This document shows positions 6,519 to 12,877 of a stretch of DNA of 13,273 nucleotides, piece after piece; position 1 is the stretch's first letter; every line of letters begins with the position of its first letter. Below the pieces are notes generated by a model, which saw only the letters and a list, made by a program, of their open reading frames with translations, did not search any database and was not told where the DNA came from. The stretch is from positions 1 to 13,273 of the forward strand of contig JAADEK010000067.1 of NCBI GenBank assembly GCA_013153455.1, in the 5' to 3' direction. This DNA comes from Aquificota bacterium. GTDB taxonomy: Bacteria; Aquificota; Aquificia; Aquificales; Aquificaceae. The position numbers and the translations under genes are program-made.

Positions 6519-6940
6519 TCCTTTTTATCCTAATGACCGCCTGCGGCGGTGCAAAAAAGATACAAACAGACCCCCTTACCTTTTTCCTTGAGAACTACAA
6601 AAAGGGAGTATACAGATACAAAGTCCTTGAAGTAAAAAAGGAAAAGGAGGGGTGCACAGTTTTGCTCCGCGAACTGGTGAAAGGGGAAAAATACGAGCTA
6701 AAGGCAAATGAGCCCCTTTGCTCGCTCCTGCGTAAGGGAAGACTCATTGAGGTGGCGGGTGAGCGTTTCGTCCCTCCCCCGAGCTTTAGGCTCGTTGGGA
6801 ACGTCCCTCTCAGCGAGCACCTCTACATCTGGGTGATAGAAAGGGAAAGACAACCCCACGGTATCATAATCCTCCCTTGGGGCGGTGTTTGGGGAGACGG
6901 GCGCTACAGAATCCCGAGGGGCGGTTGGGGAGGTAAGTGA
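6488..6940 (+). CDS. Predicted lipoprotein of the pspA/DUF350 module
   Basis: The 150-residue product starts with a short signal peptide (hydrophobic residues 8-16) ending Met-Thr-Ala-Cys19-Gly-Gly. This is an acceptable lipobox, so Cys19 would be lipidated and the protein anchored on the outside of the cytoplasmic membrane or in the outer membrane. The mature part is basic with short strands and one further Cys pair (in Gly-Cys-Thr and Pro-Leu-Cys). Its last 30 residues are rich in Gly, Trp and Pro with an Arg/Lys end. I do not recognise a family. In related gene sets of other bacteria this position is often taken by DUF4247 proteins, also small secreted proteins with Gly-rich tails, but I cannot show homology. 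It overlaps the DUF4178-like gene by 31 bases and is followed after one base by the DUF350 gene. Confidence 0.75.
   Translation: MGNLLRISYIVLFILMTACGGAKKIQTDPLTFFLENYKKGVYRYKVLEVKKEKEGCTVLLRELVKGEKYELKANEPLCSLLRKGRLIEVAGERFVPPPSFRLVGNVPLSEHLYIWVIERERQPHGIIILPWGGVWGDGRYRIPRGGWGGK
6929..6934 (+). promoter_or_regulatory. Shine-Dalgarno sequence deciding the DUF350 gene start
   Basis: GGAGGT lies seven bases before the ATG at 6942, inside the Gly-Gly-Lys end of the lipoprotein gene. It supports 6942 over an in-frame ATG at 6885, which would add 19 hydrophilic residues before the first membrane segment and overlap the lipoprotein gene by 56 bases. Confidence 0.8.
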
Positions 6941-6941
6941 T

Positions 6942-7754
6942 ATGAGCTTTATACTTTCCGCCATTTTAGCCGGTCTTTGGCTTTGGCTCTCAAAGCTCAT
7001 CTTTGACTCCCTCTTTTACCCGCGCGTAAAGGTTGAGGAGGAGATATTCTCCCGCTCAAACAAAGCCCTCGCCCTCTCTTACGCGGGCTTCTTACTCGCA
7101 CTTTCGGTCTCATTTCTCCTCACCTTCGTCCCCCGAGACCCCTTTCGCGAAGCCCTGAACCTTTCCCTCATCACCCTGCTCCTGTTTTCGGGCGTTCTCG
7201 CCTTTGACACCATCGCCCTCAGGAAGGTTAACCTAAGGGAGGAAGTCCTTTCGGGGAACACATCCGCGGGACTCCTTCAGGGCACGCTCTTTATCTCCGT
7301 TTCCCTCATCACATCGGGCGCATACTGGGCTCGTGAGAATGTGATAACCTCCCTCGCCTACTCACTCGTCTACACAGCCCTCGGGCTTTCCCTCCTTTGG
7401 CTTTCCTCCCTCATACTTTCAAAAATCCTAAGACTTGACTTCCAAAGCGAACTTCTCAAGGACAACACCTCCGCCTCACTCGTCCTTTGTAGCATACTCC
7501 TCGGGGTTTCCCTCGTGGTCTTCGGAACCCTTTCGGGTGAATACGTGGGAAGCTTATTACTTGATATCCTCCTCACACTCCTTTACTTCGCATTTTCACA
7601 GCTCACGATGATAGGGCTTTACGTCCTCTTTGAGTTTGTCGTCTTCAGGCGCGTTCTCCTGTCCGCGGAGATTCTCTCAAACAACGCGGGAGCGTCAATA
7701 ACCCTGTCTTCCGTCTTCCTCGCGAGCGCCTTCATAACCCTGACGCTGATGTGA
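6942..7754 (+). CDS. DUF350-type polytopic membrane protein with four internal repeats
   Basis: From the ATG at 6942 the protein is 270 residues, almost all membrane segments (about eight), with short charged loops. The DUF350 signature, an acidic residue followed after a few positions by Asn and then small residues at the head of a membrane helix, occurs four times. It is at Glu34/Asn40, Glu101/Asn106, Glu170/Asn175 and Glu243/Asn248, spaced 66-73 residues apart. Ordinary DUF350 proteins such as E. coli YjfL are about half this length, so this looks like a double-length form. The conserved Glu and Asn at helix starts could line a pore or binding site, but the family has no proven activity that I know of. 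It follows the lipoprotein gene by one base, and the aminopropyltransferase gene starts on its stop codon. This places it as the membrane core of the module. Confidence 0.85.
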   Translation: MSFILSAILAGLWLWLSKLIFDSLFYPRVKVEEEIFSRSNKALALSYAGFLLALSVSFLLTFVPRDPFREALNLSLITLLLFSGVLAFDTIALRKVNLREEVLSGNTSAGLLQGTLFISVSLITSGAYWARENVITSLAYSLVYTALGLSLLWLSSLILSKILRLDFQSELLKDNTSASLVLCSILLGVSLVVFGTLSGEYVGSLLLDILLTLLYFAFSQLTMIGLYVLFEFVVFRRVLLSAEILSNNAGASITLSSVFLASAFITLTLM

Positions 7755-9232
7755 TGAGGGAAAGAACGGTAATAAACATCTCCGTATTCCTCACGGGCTT
7801 TTCCGGGATAGTCGCGGAATACGCCCTCGCGACCCTCGCGACATACCTCTTGGGAAACGCGGTTCTCCAGTGGAGCGTAACCATATCAATCTTCCTCCTC
7901 TTTATGGGGCTCGGGGCGCGGGCGAGCAAGCTCGTGCCCCACCGCGCGCTCACGGGAGCCTTCGTCCTCGCGGAGGTTTTCCTGTCTTTCCTCGTCGCGC
8001 TCTCTCCACTCATCGCCTACAGCTTCGCTCACGACCCGGGCTTGCTGAAGCCCGTCCTTTACTCCCTCTGTGCTCTCATAGGTGCGCTCATAGGGACCGA
8101 GATACCCCTCGCGATGCGCATAAACAGCGCATACGCGCGCCTTGAGGAGAACGTCTCGTCCGTTCTTGAGAAGGATTACCTCGGTGCGCTACCCGCGGGA
8201 CTCCTCTACGCATACGTCCTTTTGCCTAAGCTCGGACTCGTTCACACCACGCTTCTTGCGGGCTTGTTGAACCTCACTTCCGCGCTCCTCTTTTCGGTGT
8301 TTCTATCGCGCTCGCCCGCCCTCCGCGCACTCGTCCTTACCTCCCTCCTGCTCCTTTCGCTCTTCGGCGCTTTCGCGGAAAAGCTCGCCCTCAAGCAGGA
8401 ACAAAAACTCTACGGGGAGAAGATAATCTACTTTGAGAGAACGCCTTACCAGAAGATAGTCCTCACGCGTTACAAAGACGTTTACAACCTATACCTTGAC
8501 GGTCATCTGCAGTTTTCAACACTTGACGAAAAACGCTACCACGAGCTCATAGCCCACGCTCCCGCTTCCCTCCTAAAGGAGCACCGAAGGGCGCTCATAC
8601 TCGGGGGAGGTGACGGACTTGCCCTGAGGGAACTCCTCTCATACCCCTTTTCGGAAATCGTCCTCGTTGAGCTGGACCCCGGTATGCTCCGCTTTTCGCG
8701 CGAGCACCCTGTTATGAGGAGGATAAACAACGACAGCCTGAGGGACGAGCGCGTGAGGGCGCTCGTTGGGGACGCCTTTGAGTTCGTCTTCAAGGACGGG
8801 GGAACCTACGACCTTATCGTCGTTGACCTCGTAGACCCGAGGACGCCCTCAAGCGCGCGCGTCTACTCGCTTGAGTTCTACAGGCGGGCAAGACAGCTAC
8901 TTTCCGAGAACGGCATCCTCATCACGCAGGCGGGCGATGCCTTCTACAGGCGCGAGGTGTTTTGCTCAATAAAGAAGACCCTCTCCTCCGCGGGCTTTTT
9001 CGTCCTCCCGCTCGTTTTGAACATCCCCACGCTCGGGGAGTGGGGCTTTCTACTTGCGAGCAAACAAAAGCTTTCGCTCTCGGACGCAAAGCTGAAAGAT
9101 ACGTCCTTTCTCACTAAGGATATACTCGTCGGCGCCCTCGGTATGGGAAAGCGCGTGAGATGCGAAGATGAGGAGGTAAACACGCTCCTTAAACCCGTTT
9201 TAGTCCATTACTACTACAAGGAGTTTCCTTAA
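7754..9232 (+). CDS. Membrane-anchored spermidine-synthase-like aminopropyltransferase
   Basis: The 492-residue protein joins a membrane domain (residues 5-206, about seven segments) to a spermidine synthase fold (about 218-440). The membrane part carries the motif Tyr-Leu-Leu-Gly-Asn-Ala-Val-Leu-Gln-Trp-Ser near residue 31 and Asp-Tyr-Leu-Gly-Ala-Leu near 140, which I associate with membrane-bound SpeE relatives. The catalytic part keeps Leu-Asp249-Gly-x-x-Gln253 followed by Asp-Glu and Tyr-His-Glu, the nucleotide loop Gly-Gly-Gly-Asp-Gly at 284-288, Glu306 and Asp308, an Asp-Ala-Phe motif, and Asp358-Leu-Val-Asp361-Pro at the aminopropyl-transfer site. An active enzyme using decarboxylated S-adenosylmethionine is therefore likely; the acceptor is unknown. 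The ATG overlaps the DUF350 stop as TGATG; a GTG one codon earlier is also possible. A separate soluble spermidine synthase may exist elsewhere in the genome. Confidence 0.85.
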   Translation: MRERTVINISVFLTGFSGIVAEYALATLATYLLGNAVLQWSVTISIFLLFMGLGARASKLVPHRALTGAFVLAEVFLSFLVALSPLIAYSFAHDPGLLKPVLYSLCALIGALIGTEIPLAMRINSAYARLEENVSSVLEKDYLGALPAGLLYAYVLLPKLGLVHTTLLAGLLNLTSALLFSVFLSRSPALRALVLTSLLLLSLFGAFAEKLALKQEQKLYGEKIIYFERTPYQKIVLTRYKDVYNLYLDGHLQFSTLDEKRYHELIAHAPASLLKEHRRALILGGGDGLALRELLSYPFSEIVLVELDPGMLRFSREHPVMRRINNDSLRDERVRALVGDAFEFVFKDGGTYDLIVVDLVDPRTPSSARVYSLEFYRRARQLLSENGILITQAGDAFYRREVFCSIKKTLSSAGFFVLPLVLNIPTLGEWGFLLASKQKLSLSDAKLKDTSFLTKDILVGALGMGKRVRCEDEEVNTLLKPVLVHYYYKEFP

Positions 9233-9248
9233 AATATTTACAGTCTTC

Positions 9249-9254
9249 GGAGGA
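9249..9254 (+). promoter_or_regulatory. Shine-Dalgarno sequence supporting a TTG start
   Basis: GGAGGA lies five bases before the TTG at 9260 in the 27-base gap after the aminopropyltransferase gene. Its position makes this TTG the start of the hemerythrin gene rather than the ATG eight codons later. Confidence 0.7.
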
Positions 9255-9259
9255 GAGCG

Positions 9260-9712
9260 TTGGAGCTGAAGTGGGAAAACCGTATGAACACGGGCGTCTT
9301 TTGCTTTGACGAGGAACACAGAACAATACTCAGGATGTTGAACTTCGTCAGGGAACTCCTAACAAACGGGAGGAGAAAGGAGGCGAGCTCCTTCATAGCC
9401 CAGATACTCATACCGTATCTGGTTTCACACCTGAGGCACGAGGAGGAGGTCTTTGAGACCTTCGGATACCCTGAGGGACTCCTGCACGCGCGCTCGCACA
9501 GCTCAATAGAGAAACTCTTTGAGAGTTTCATACCCGCCCTTGAGGAGGGTCAGGACAGGGTTATAAAGCACTTTCAAGCGGTCGCTATGGGTTGGTTATA
9601 CGGACACATAGAAAAAACGGACAAGCGATACGGGGATTACTTCAGGGAGCTTGACCTCCTTGATAAGGTTAACGAGATACCCCCCGTCAGAAACGAGTTT
9701 ACCGAGGTCTGA
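9260..9712 (+). CDS. Bacteriohemerythrin (di-iron oxygen-binding protein)
   Basis: The 150-residue protein matches the single-domain bacterial hemerythrin pattern. All seven expected iron ligands are visible: His20 in Phe-Asp-Glu-Glu-His, His57 and Glu61 in His-Leu-Arg-His-Glu-Glu, His76 and His80 in His-Ala-Arg-Ser-His, and His116 and Asp121 in Gly-His-Ile-Glu-Lys-Thr-Asp. Trp5 and Gly12 are at the usual N-terminal places. Such proteins reversibly bind O2 and may deliver it to oxidases or buffer it, which suits a microaerophile. A Shine-Dalgarno sequence precedes the TTG start. It follows the aminopropyltransferase gene by 27 bases and precedes mqnE by two, so it may share a transcript with either or both. 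It has no signal peptide or fused sensor domain and is cytoplasmic. Confidence 0.93.
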   Translation: MELKWENRMNTGVFCFDEEHRTILRMLNFVRELLTNGRRKEASSFIAQILIPYLVSHLRHEEEVFETFGYPEGLLHARSHSSIEKLFESFIPALEEGQDRVIKHFQAVAMGWLYGHIEKTDKRYGDYFRELDLLDKVNEIPPVRNEFTEV

Positions 9713-9714
9713 AA

Positions 9715-10851
9715 GTGTTTTATCTTGAAAGTATGGAACCTTCGGTTGAGGTGGTATTCAAGACCGTTCGGGACAAAGAGTTTCTGAGGATAGCGGAGAA
9801 GGTCCTCTCACAAAAGCGCATAAGCCCGGAGGAGGCTCTATACCTATACGAGAGCGACCAGCTTACCGCCCTCGGACTGCTCGCGGAGTATATAAACAGG
9901 CAAAAGAACGACAGGCTCGCCTACTTCATCGTTAACGTCCAGATAAACCCCACGAACGTGTGCATGTATCAGTGCGATTTTTGCGCTTTCGGTGTGAAGC
10001 CCTCCGACGAGAGGGCTTACGAGATGAGTATGGAAGAGATGCTCTCAAAGGTGGAGAGTCTCGTGAGGATGGGAGGAAGGGAGGTTCACATCGTCGGCGG
10101 TATACCCTCCCACTGGGACTACAACAGATACGTTGAGATAGTGAGGGAGGTAAAGAGGAGGTTTCCCGAGGTTACGGTAAAGGCTTGGACCGCGGTTGAG
10201 ATTCACCACATGTCAAAGATTTCGGGAAAGAGCTACGAGGAGGTTCTGAGCGAGCTAAAGGAGGCGGGTCTTGACGCCCTTCCGGGCGGTGGGGCGGAGA
10301 TATTCTCCGAGCGCGTTCGGCGCATAATCGCACCGTACAAAGCGAGCGCAAGGGAGTATCTTGAGGTTCACAGAACCGCCCACAGGCTCGGGATACCCAC
10401 AAACGCGACGATGCTCTACGGGCACGTTGAGACGCTCCGCGAGCGTGTTGAGCACATGCAAAAGCTCAGGGAGCTTCAGGACGAGACGGGGGGGTTTCAG
10501 GTCTTCATCCCGCTCGCATACTGGCCCTCGGGGACTCGCCTCGGGGGAGAGAGAACCTCCTCGGTTGACGACCTAAAAACCATAGCGGTATCAAGGATAT
10601 TCCTTGATAACTTCCCGCACATAAAGGCTTACTGGGTTACGCTCGGGGAGAAGCTCGCTCAAATAGCCCTTAACTTCGGGGCGGACGACCTTGACGGAAC
10701 GATACAAGAGGAAAGGATAGTTCACTCCGCGGGGACTGACTCCGCATACGGACACTCCGTTATGCACCTGGTTAACCTCATAAGGAAAGCGGGTAAAGTT
10801 CCAGCCCAGAGGGATACCTTTTACAACGTTATAAAACTCTACGACCGATAA
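9715..10851 (+). CDS. mqnE: Aminofutalosine synthase MqnE (radical SAM, futalosine menaquinone pathway)
   Basis: The 378-residue enzyme joins 3-[(1-carboxyvinyl)oxy]benzoate to the adenosyl group of SAM, forming aminofutalosine, an early step of the futalosine route to menaquinone. The radical SAM cluster is held by Cys83, Cys87 and Cys90 (Cys-x3-Cys-x2-Cys, in Asn-Pro-Thr-Asn-Val-Cys). Other family motifs are Val-Gly-Gly (in His-Ile-Val-Gly-Gly-Ile-Pro), Ala-Trp-Thr-Ala-Val-Glu-Ile, Leu-Pro-Gly-Gly-Gly-Ala-Glu-Ile-Phe, Thr-Met-Leu-Tyr-Gly-His and His-Ser-Ala-Gly-Thr. The Leu-Pro-Gly-Gly-Gly-Ala-Glu segment fits MqnE and its sister MqnC; length and the Val-Glu-Ile-His-His-Met region favour MqnE. 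The GTG start at 9715 has GAGGT six bases upstream; an ATG at 9733 is the alternative. The 3' end overlaps tsaC by 23 bases. Other mqn genes are not in the window. Confidence 0.9.
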   Translation: MFYLESMEPSVEVVFKTVRDKEFLRIAEKVLSQKRISPEEALYLYESDQLTALGLLAEYINRQKNDRLAYFIVNVQINPTNVCMYQCDFCAFGVKPSDERAYEMSMEEMLSKVESLVRMGGREVHIVGGIPSHWDYNRYVEIVREVKRRFPEVTVKAWTAVEIHHMSKISGKSYEEVLSELKEAGLDALPGGGAEIFSERVRRIIAPYKASAREYLEVHRTAHRLGIPTNATMLYGHVETLRERVEHMQKLRELQDETGGFQVFIPLAYWPSGTRLGGERTSSVDDLKTIAVSRIFLDNFPHIKAYWVTLGEKLAQIALNFGADDLDGTIQEERIVHSAGTDSAYGHSVMHLVNLIRKAGKVPAQRDTFYNVIKLYDR

Positions 10852-11425
10852 CCTTTTCTATCTCTTCCCTCTTTACCCTTCCCTCCCTTAGGATACGAAC
10901 TCCCTCCCTCAGGTCAACAATCGTTGAGGGCTCACCCGTTATAATTCCCGCATCAACGTATAGGTCAACGAGTGAACCGAAATAAGAGAGGGCTTCCTCA
11001 ACGCTTTTTGCGGGGGGTTTTCCCTCCGGGTTTGTGCTCGGTGCGACGAGGGGCTTCCCGAATGCGGAAATCAAGTCCCTCACAAATCCCCTCCTCGGGA
11101 CCCTTACCGCTATGCTTTCCCTGTTTACGTGTGAGAACCTTTCGCACTCCTTCTTAAGAACGAGCGTAACTCCTTCAAGTTTTATAAGCTTTTCTCCTTC
11201 TTTGGGCATTCGGAGGCACATCTCCCTCACCCAACCCTCGTGGGGTATGAGGACGAGGAAGGGCTTTCCCGAAGGGCGACGAATCTCGTAAAGCTTCCTG
11301 ACCGCTTCGGGATTTGTAGCATCCGCGAGCATACCGTAGAGCGTGTCCGTGGGGGCGACTACGATACCTCCCCTCTCAAGAACCCTAACCGCCTCACCGA
11401 GAGCCTCTTTATACGGGATTATCAT
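10829..11425 (-). CDS. tsaC: L-threonylcarbamoyladenylate synthase (TsaC/YrdC type)
   Basis: The 198-residue cytoplasmic enzyme makes threonylcarbamoyl-AMP from threonine, bicarbonate and ATP, the first step of the universal t6A modification at position 37 of tRNAs reading ANN codons. It has the YrdC fold signatures: Pro25-Thr-Asp-Thr-Leu-Tyr-Gly31, then [15 protein letters not shown], and Ser-Thr-Ile-Val-Asp. The usual Ser-Ala-Asn-x-Ser-Gly motif reads Ser-Thr-Asn-Pro-Glu-Gly here, a modest change. The chain ends after the YrdC domain, so the extra Sua5 C-terminal domain is absent. It starts on the stop of the NlpD-like gene (ATGA overlap) and ends inside the 3' end of mqnE. Two tRNA-related genes (this and the Trbp111 gene) lie in this window but on different transcripts. 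Confidence 0.92.
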   Translation of the reverse strand: MIIPYKEALGEAVRVLERGGIVVAPTDTLYGMLADATNPEAVRKLYEIRRPSGKPFLVLIPHEGWVREMCLRMPKEGEKLIKLEGVTLVLKKECERFSHVNRESIAVRVPRRGFVRDLISAFGKPLVAPSTNPEGKPPAKSVEEALSYFGSLVDLYVDAGIITGEPSTIVDLREGVRILREGRVKREEIEKVIGRRVL

Positions 11426-12627
11426 CTCTTAACCGATATATGGTTAAGGGGGTTTAGGAGCGCGCCGTTTGAGTCTCTTAGCTCAAAGTGAAGGGCGCAC
11501 CTTCCCTCGTCGGGCTTTGTCCCGACGTATCCAATCACATCACCCTTTTTTACCCTCTGTCCCAGCCTTACGGTGTTCTTTGAGTTGTAGGCGTAAACGC
11601 TTATGTAATTGTCGTGCCTTACGATTACCATATTTCCGAAGGCGGTAAGGTCATCACCGCTGTATATCACCTTCCCGCTGTCAACGACCCTGACGGGCTT
11701 TCCGCACTCGGTGTATATGAGTATTCCCCTTTTGTTCTTTACAACCTTCCCGTTGACGGGAAGGTTCTTTACGGAAATCTTCGGAACCTTCGGTTTCTTT
11801 TCAACGTATACGTATTTGTAAACGGGTATCTTTAGAACCTGACCCACGTATATGCGGTTTGATTTTAGTCCGTTCACGCGCTTTATGGTTCTTACGCTCG
11901 TTCCGAACTTTTTGGCTATCTTTATCAGGCTGTCCCCTTTTTTGACCCTGTATCTTACGTATACGCGTTTCCTTACCTTTTCGTAAACGACGCGCTCGCG
12001 CGTTCTTACGTTTTCCTCCTTTTTCCTTCTCACCACTTCCTTTACGGGAATCTTCAGCTTTTGCCCTACCCTTATCCTGCTGGACTTTAAATTGTTTACT
12101 CGTTTTATCTCCTTTACGCTCGTTCCGAATTTTTTAGCTATCTTGCTGAGTGTATCACCGCGCTTGACGCGGTAAGTGATGTATTTAGTTCTCGTTGTGG
12201 TTTTTGTTCTTTTCGCGGTTTTGTAGCTCTTTGAGCGGACGCTCTTTACGGGAATCTTTAGTTTCTGACCGACCCTTATGCGGTTTGAGCGCAGGTTGTT
12301 CGCCCTCTTTATGGCGCTTACGCTCGTTCCGAAGCGCTTTGCTATCGTGCTAAGGGTGTCTCCTTTTTTAACCTTGTAAAGGATGTAATTGCTTGATGTT
12401 TTCCTCCTTGAGCGGGCGACGCAAATCTTCTCACCCGCCCTGAGGTATTTCCTTTTCTTGAGGTGAGGGTTTAGCTCGTAGAGTTCTTTCAGGCTGAGTT
12501 TATACTTTTTTGCTATCTCCCAGAGCGTCTCCCCCTTTTTTACGCGGTGGTATACACCGCACTGGGCTCCCCACGATAGGCTCAGGATACTAAATATACT
12601 TAATATCAAAACCGTAAAGGGGCTCAT
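11422..12627 (-). CDS. NlpD-like periplasmic protein with four LysM domains and a degenerate LytM (M23) domain
   Basis: The 401-residue protein has a signal peptide (residues 1-21) with the mature chain starting near Gln22. Four LysM peptidoglycan-binding domains follow at about 26-70, 82-127, 150-195 and 224-269, joined by Lys/Arg/Thr-rich linkers. A C-terminal LytM/M23 domain spans about 286-397. Two zinc-ligand positions of active M23 enzymes are lost: the His-x3-Asp motif reads Lys-Arg-Gly-Ile-Leu (about 299-303), and the final His-x-His reads Ala378-Leu-His380. In E. coli such degenerate domains (NlpD, EnvC) do not cut peptidoglycan but activate cell-division amidases, so a regulatory role is inferred here. 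Cys23/Cys69 bracket the first LysM and Cys308/Cys377 lie in the LytM domain; both could be disulfides. The start overlaps acyP by 38 bases and is backed by a good Shine-Dalgarno sequence. The tsaC gene follows by ATGA overlap. Confidence 0.9.
   Translation of the reverse strand: MSPFTVLILSIFSILSLSWGAQCGVYHRVKKGETLWEIAKKYKLSLKELYELNPHLKKRKYLRAGEKICVARSRRKTSSNYILYKVKKGDTLSTIAKRFGTSVSAIKRANNLRSNRIRVGQKLKIPVKSVRSKSYKTAKRTKTTTRTKYITYRVKRGDTLSKIAKKFGTSVKEIKRVNNLKSSRIRVGQKLKIPVKEVVRRKKEENVRTRERVVYEKVRKRVYVRYRVKKGDSLIKIAKKFGTSVRTIKRVNGLKSNRIYVGQVLKIPVYKYVYVEKKPKVPKISVKNLPVNGKVVKNKRGILIYTECGKPVRVVDSGKVIYSGDDLTAFGNMVIVRHDNYISVYAYNSKNTVRLGQRVKKGDVIGYVGTKPDEGRCALHFELRDSNGALLNPLNHISVKR
11821..12384 (-). 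repeat. Three closely similar LysM-coding repeats
   Basis: LysM domains 2, 3 and 4 (coded at 12247-12384, 12043-12180 and 11821-11958) share the peptide pattern Val-Lys-x-Gly-Asp-(Thr/Ser)-Leu ... Phe-Gly-Thr-Ser-Val ... Val-Gly-Gln-x-Leu-Lys-Ile-Pro-Val. They also share DNA stretches such as ACGCTCGTTCCGAA (plus strand). LysM 1 (12418-12552) is clearly more diverged. This points to duplication of one ancestral unit within the lineage. Confidence 0.85.
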
Positions 12628-12862
12628 CCGATTGCTCCTTTATAACTTCAAGTTTGTCAACGCGCGCTGCGGGGGGTCCCTTCAGGAGGTCTTTTATGAA
12701 GTATCCCACGAGCTCGTCGTCTCCCTCTACGAGAACCTCAACCCTCCCGTCAGGAAGATTCCTCACCCACCCGTTTAGCCCGTAGCTGTCCGCTATCCTC
12801 TTTGTGTAAGCTCTGAAGCCCACTCCCTGCACCAAGCCTTCCACGAAAATCCTCAATCTCAT
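12590..12862 (-). CDS. acyP: Acylphosphatase
   Basis: The 90-residue enzyme hydrolyses acyl phosphates such as acetyl or carbamoyl phosphate. It shows the full family signature: Gly-Leu-Val-Gln-Gly-Val-Gly-Phe-Arg17 with the phosphate-binding arginine, and Gly-Trp-Val-Arg-Asn35 with the catalytic asparagine. The Pro-Asp-Gly-Arg-Val-Glu strand follows. Length is normal for a free-standing acylphosphatase. Small, stable acylphosphatases are common in thermophiles, where unstable acyl phosphates break down readily. The ATG at 12862 has no Shine-Dalgarno sequence, but a TATATT lies five bases upstream. Its last 38 bases overlap the NlpD-like gene, whose ribosome binding site is inside acyP, so the two are probably translated from one transcript with tsaC. 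The gap to the divergent gene on the other side is only 15 bases. Confidence 0.95.
   Translation of the reverse strand: MRLRIFVEGLVQGVGFRAYTKRIADSYGLNGWVRNLPDGRVEVLVEGDDELVGYFIKDLLKGPPAARVDKLEVIKEQSDEPLYGFDIKYI
12635..12640 (-). promoter_or_regulatory. Shine-Dalgarno sequence of the NlpD-like gene inside acyP
   Basis: On the minus strand AAGGAG lies seven bases before the ATG at 12627. It supports this start although it makes the gene overlap acyP by 38 bases; the signal peptide also needs this start. Confidence 0.75.
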
Positions 12863-12867
12863 GTTTA

Positions 12868-12873
12868 AATATA
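12868..12873 (-). promoter_or_regulatory. Candidate -10 element of acyP
   Basis: TATATT on the minus strand ends five bases before the acyP ATG, the same spacing as the -10-like element of thrC. No good -35 hexamer is visible 16-18 bases upstream, so this is weak. The 15-base gap is wholly A/T-rich apart from its ends, and a TATATT also reads on the plus strand (12870-12875), too close to the divergent ATG at 12878 to serve a normal leader. Confidence 0.3.
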
Positions 12874-12877
12874 TTAC

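Noticed and set aside
6885..6941. Upstream ATG for the DUF350 gene
   Set aside because: It would add 19 hydrophilic residues and overlap the lipoprotein gene by 56 bases, while the ATG at 6942 has GGAGGT at the right distance and begins directly with a membrane segment.
11821..12384. Direct DNA repeats suggesting a mobile or recombination site
   Set aside because: They are fully explained by three homologous LysM domains in one open frame.
11422..12627. Active M23 endopeptidase
   Set aside because: Zinc-ligand positions His-x3-Asp and the first His of His-x-His are replaced, so an NlpD/EnvC-like regulatory role fits better.
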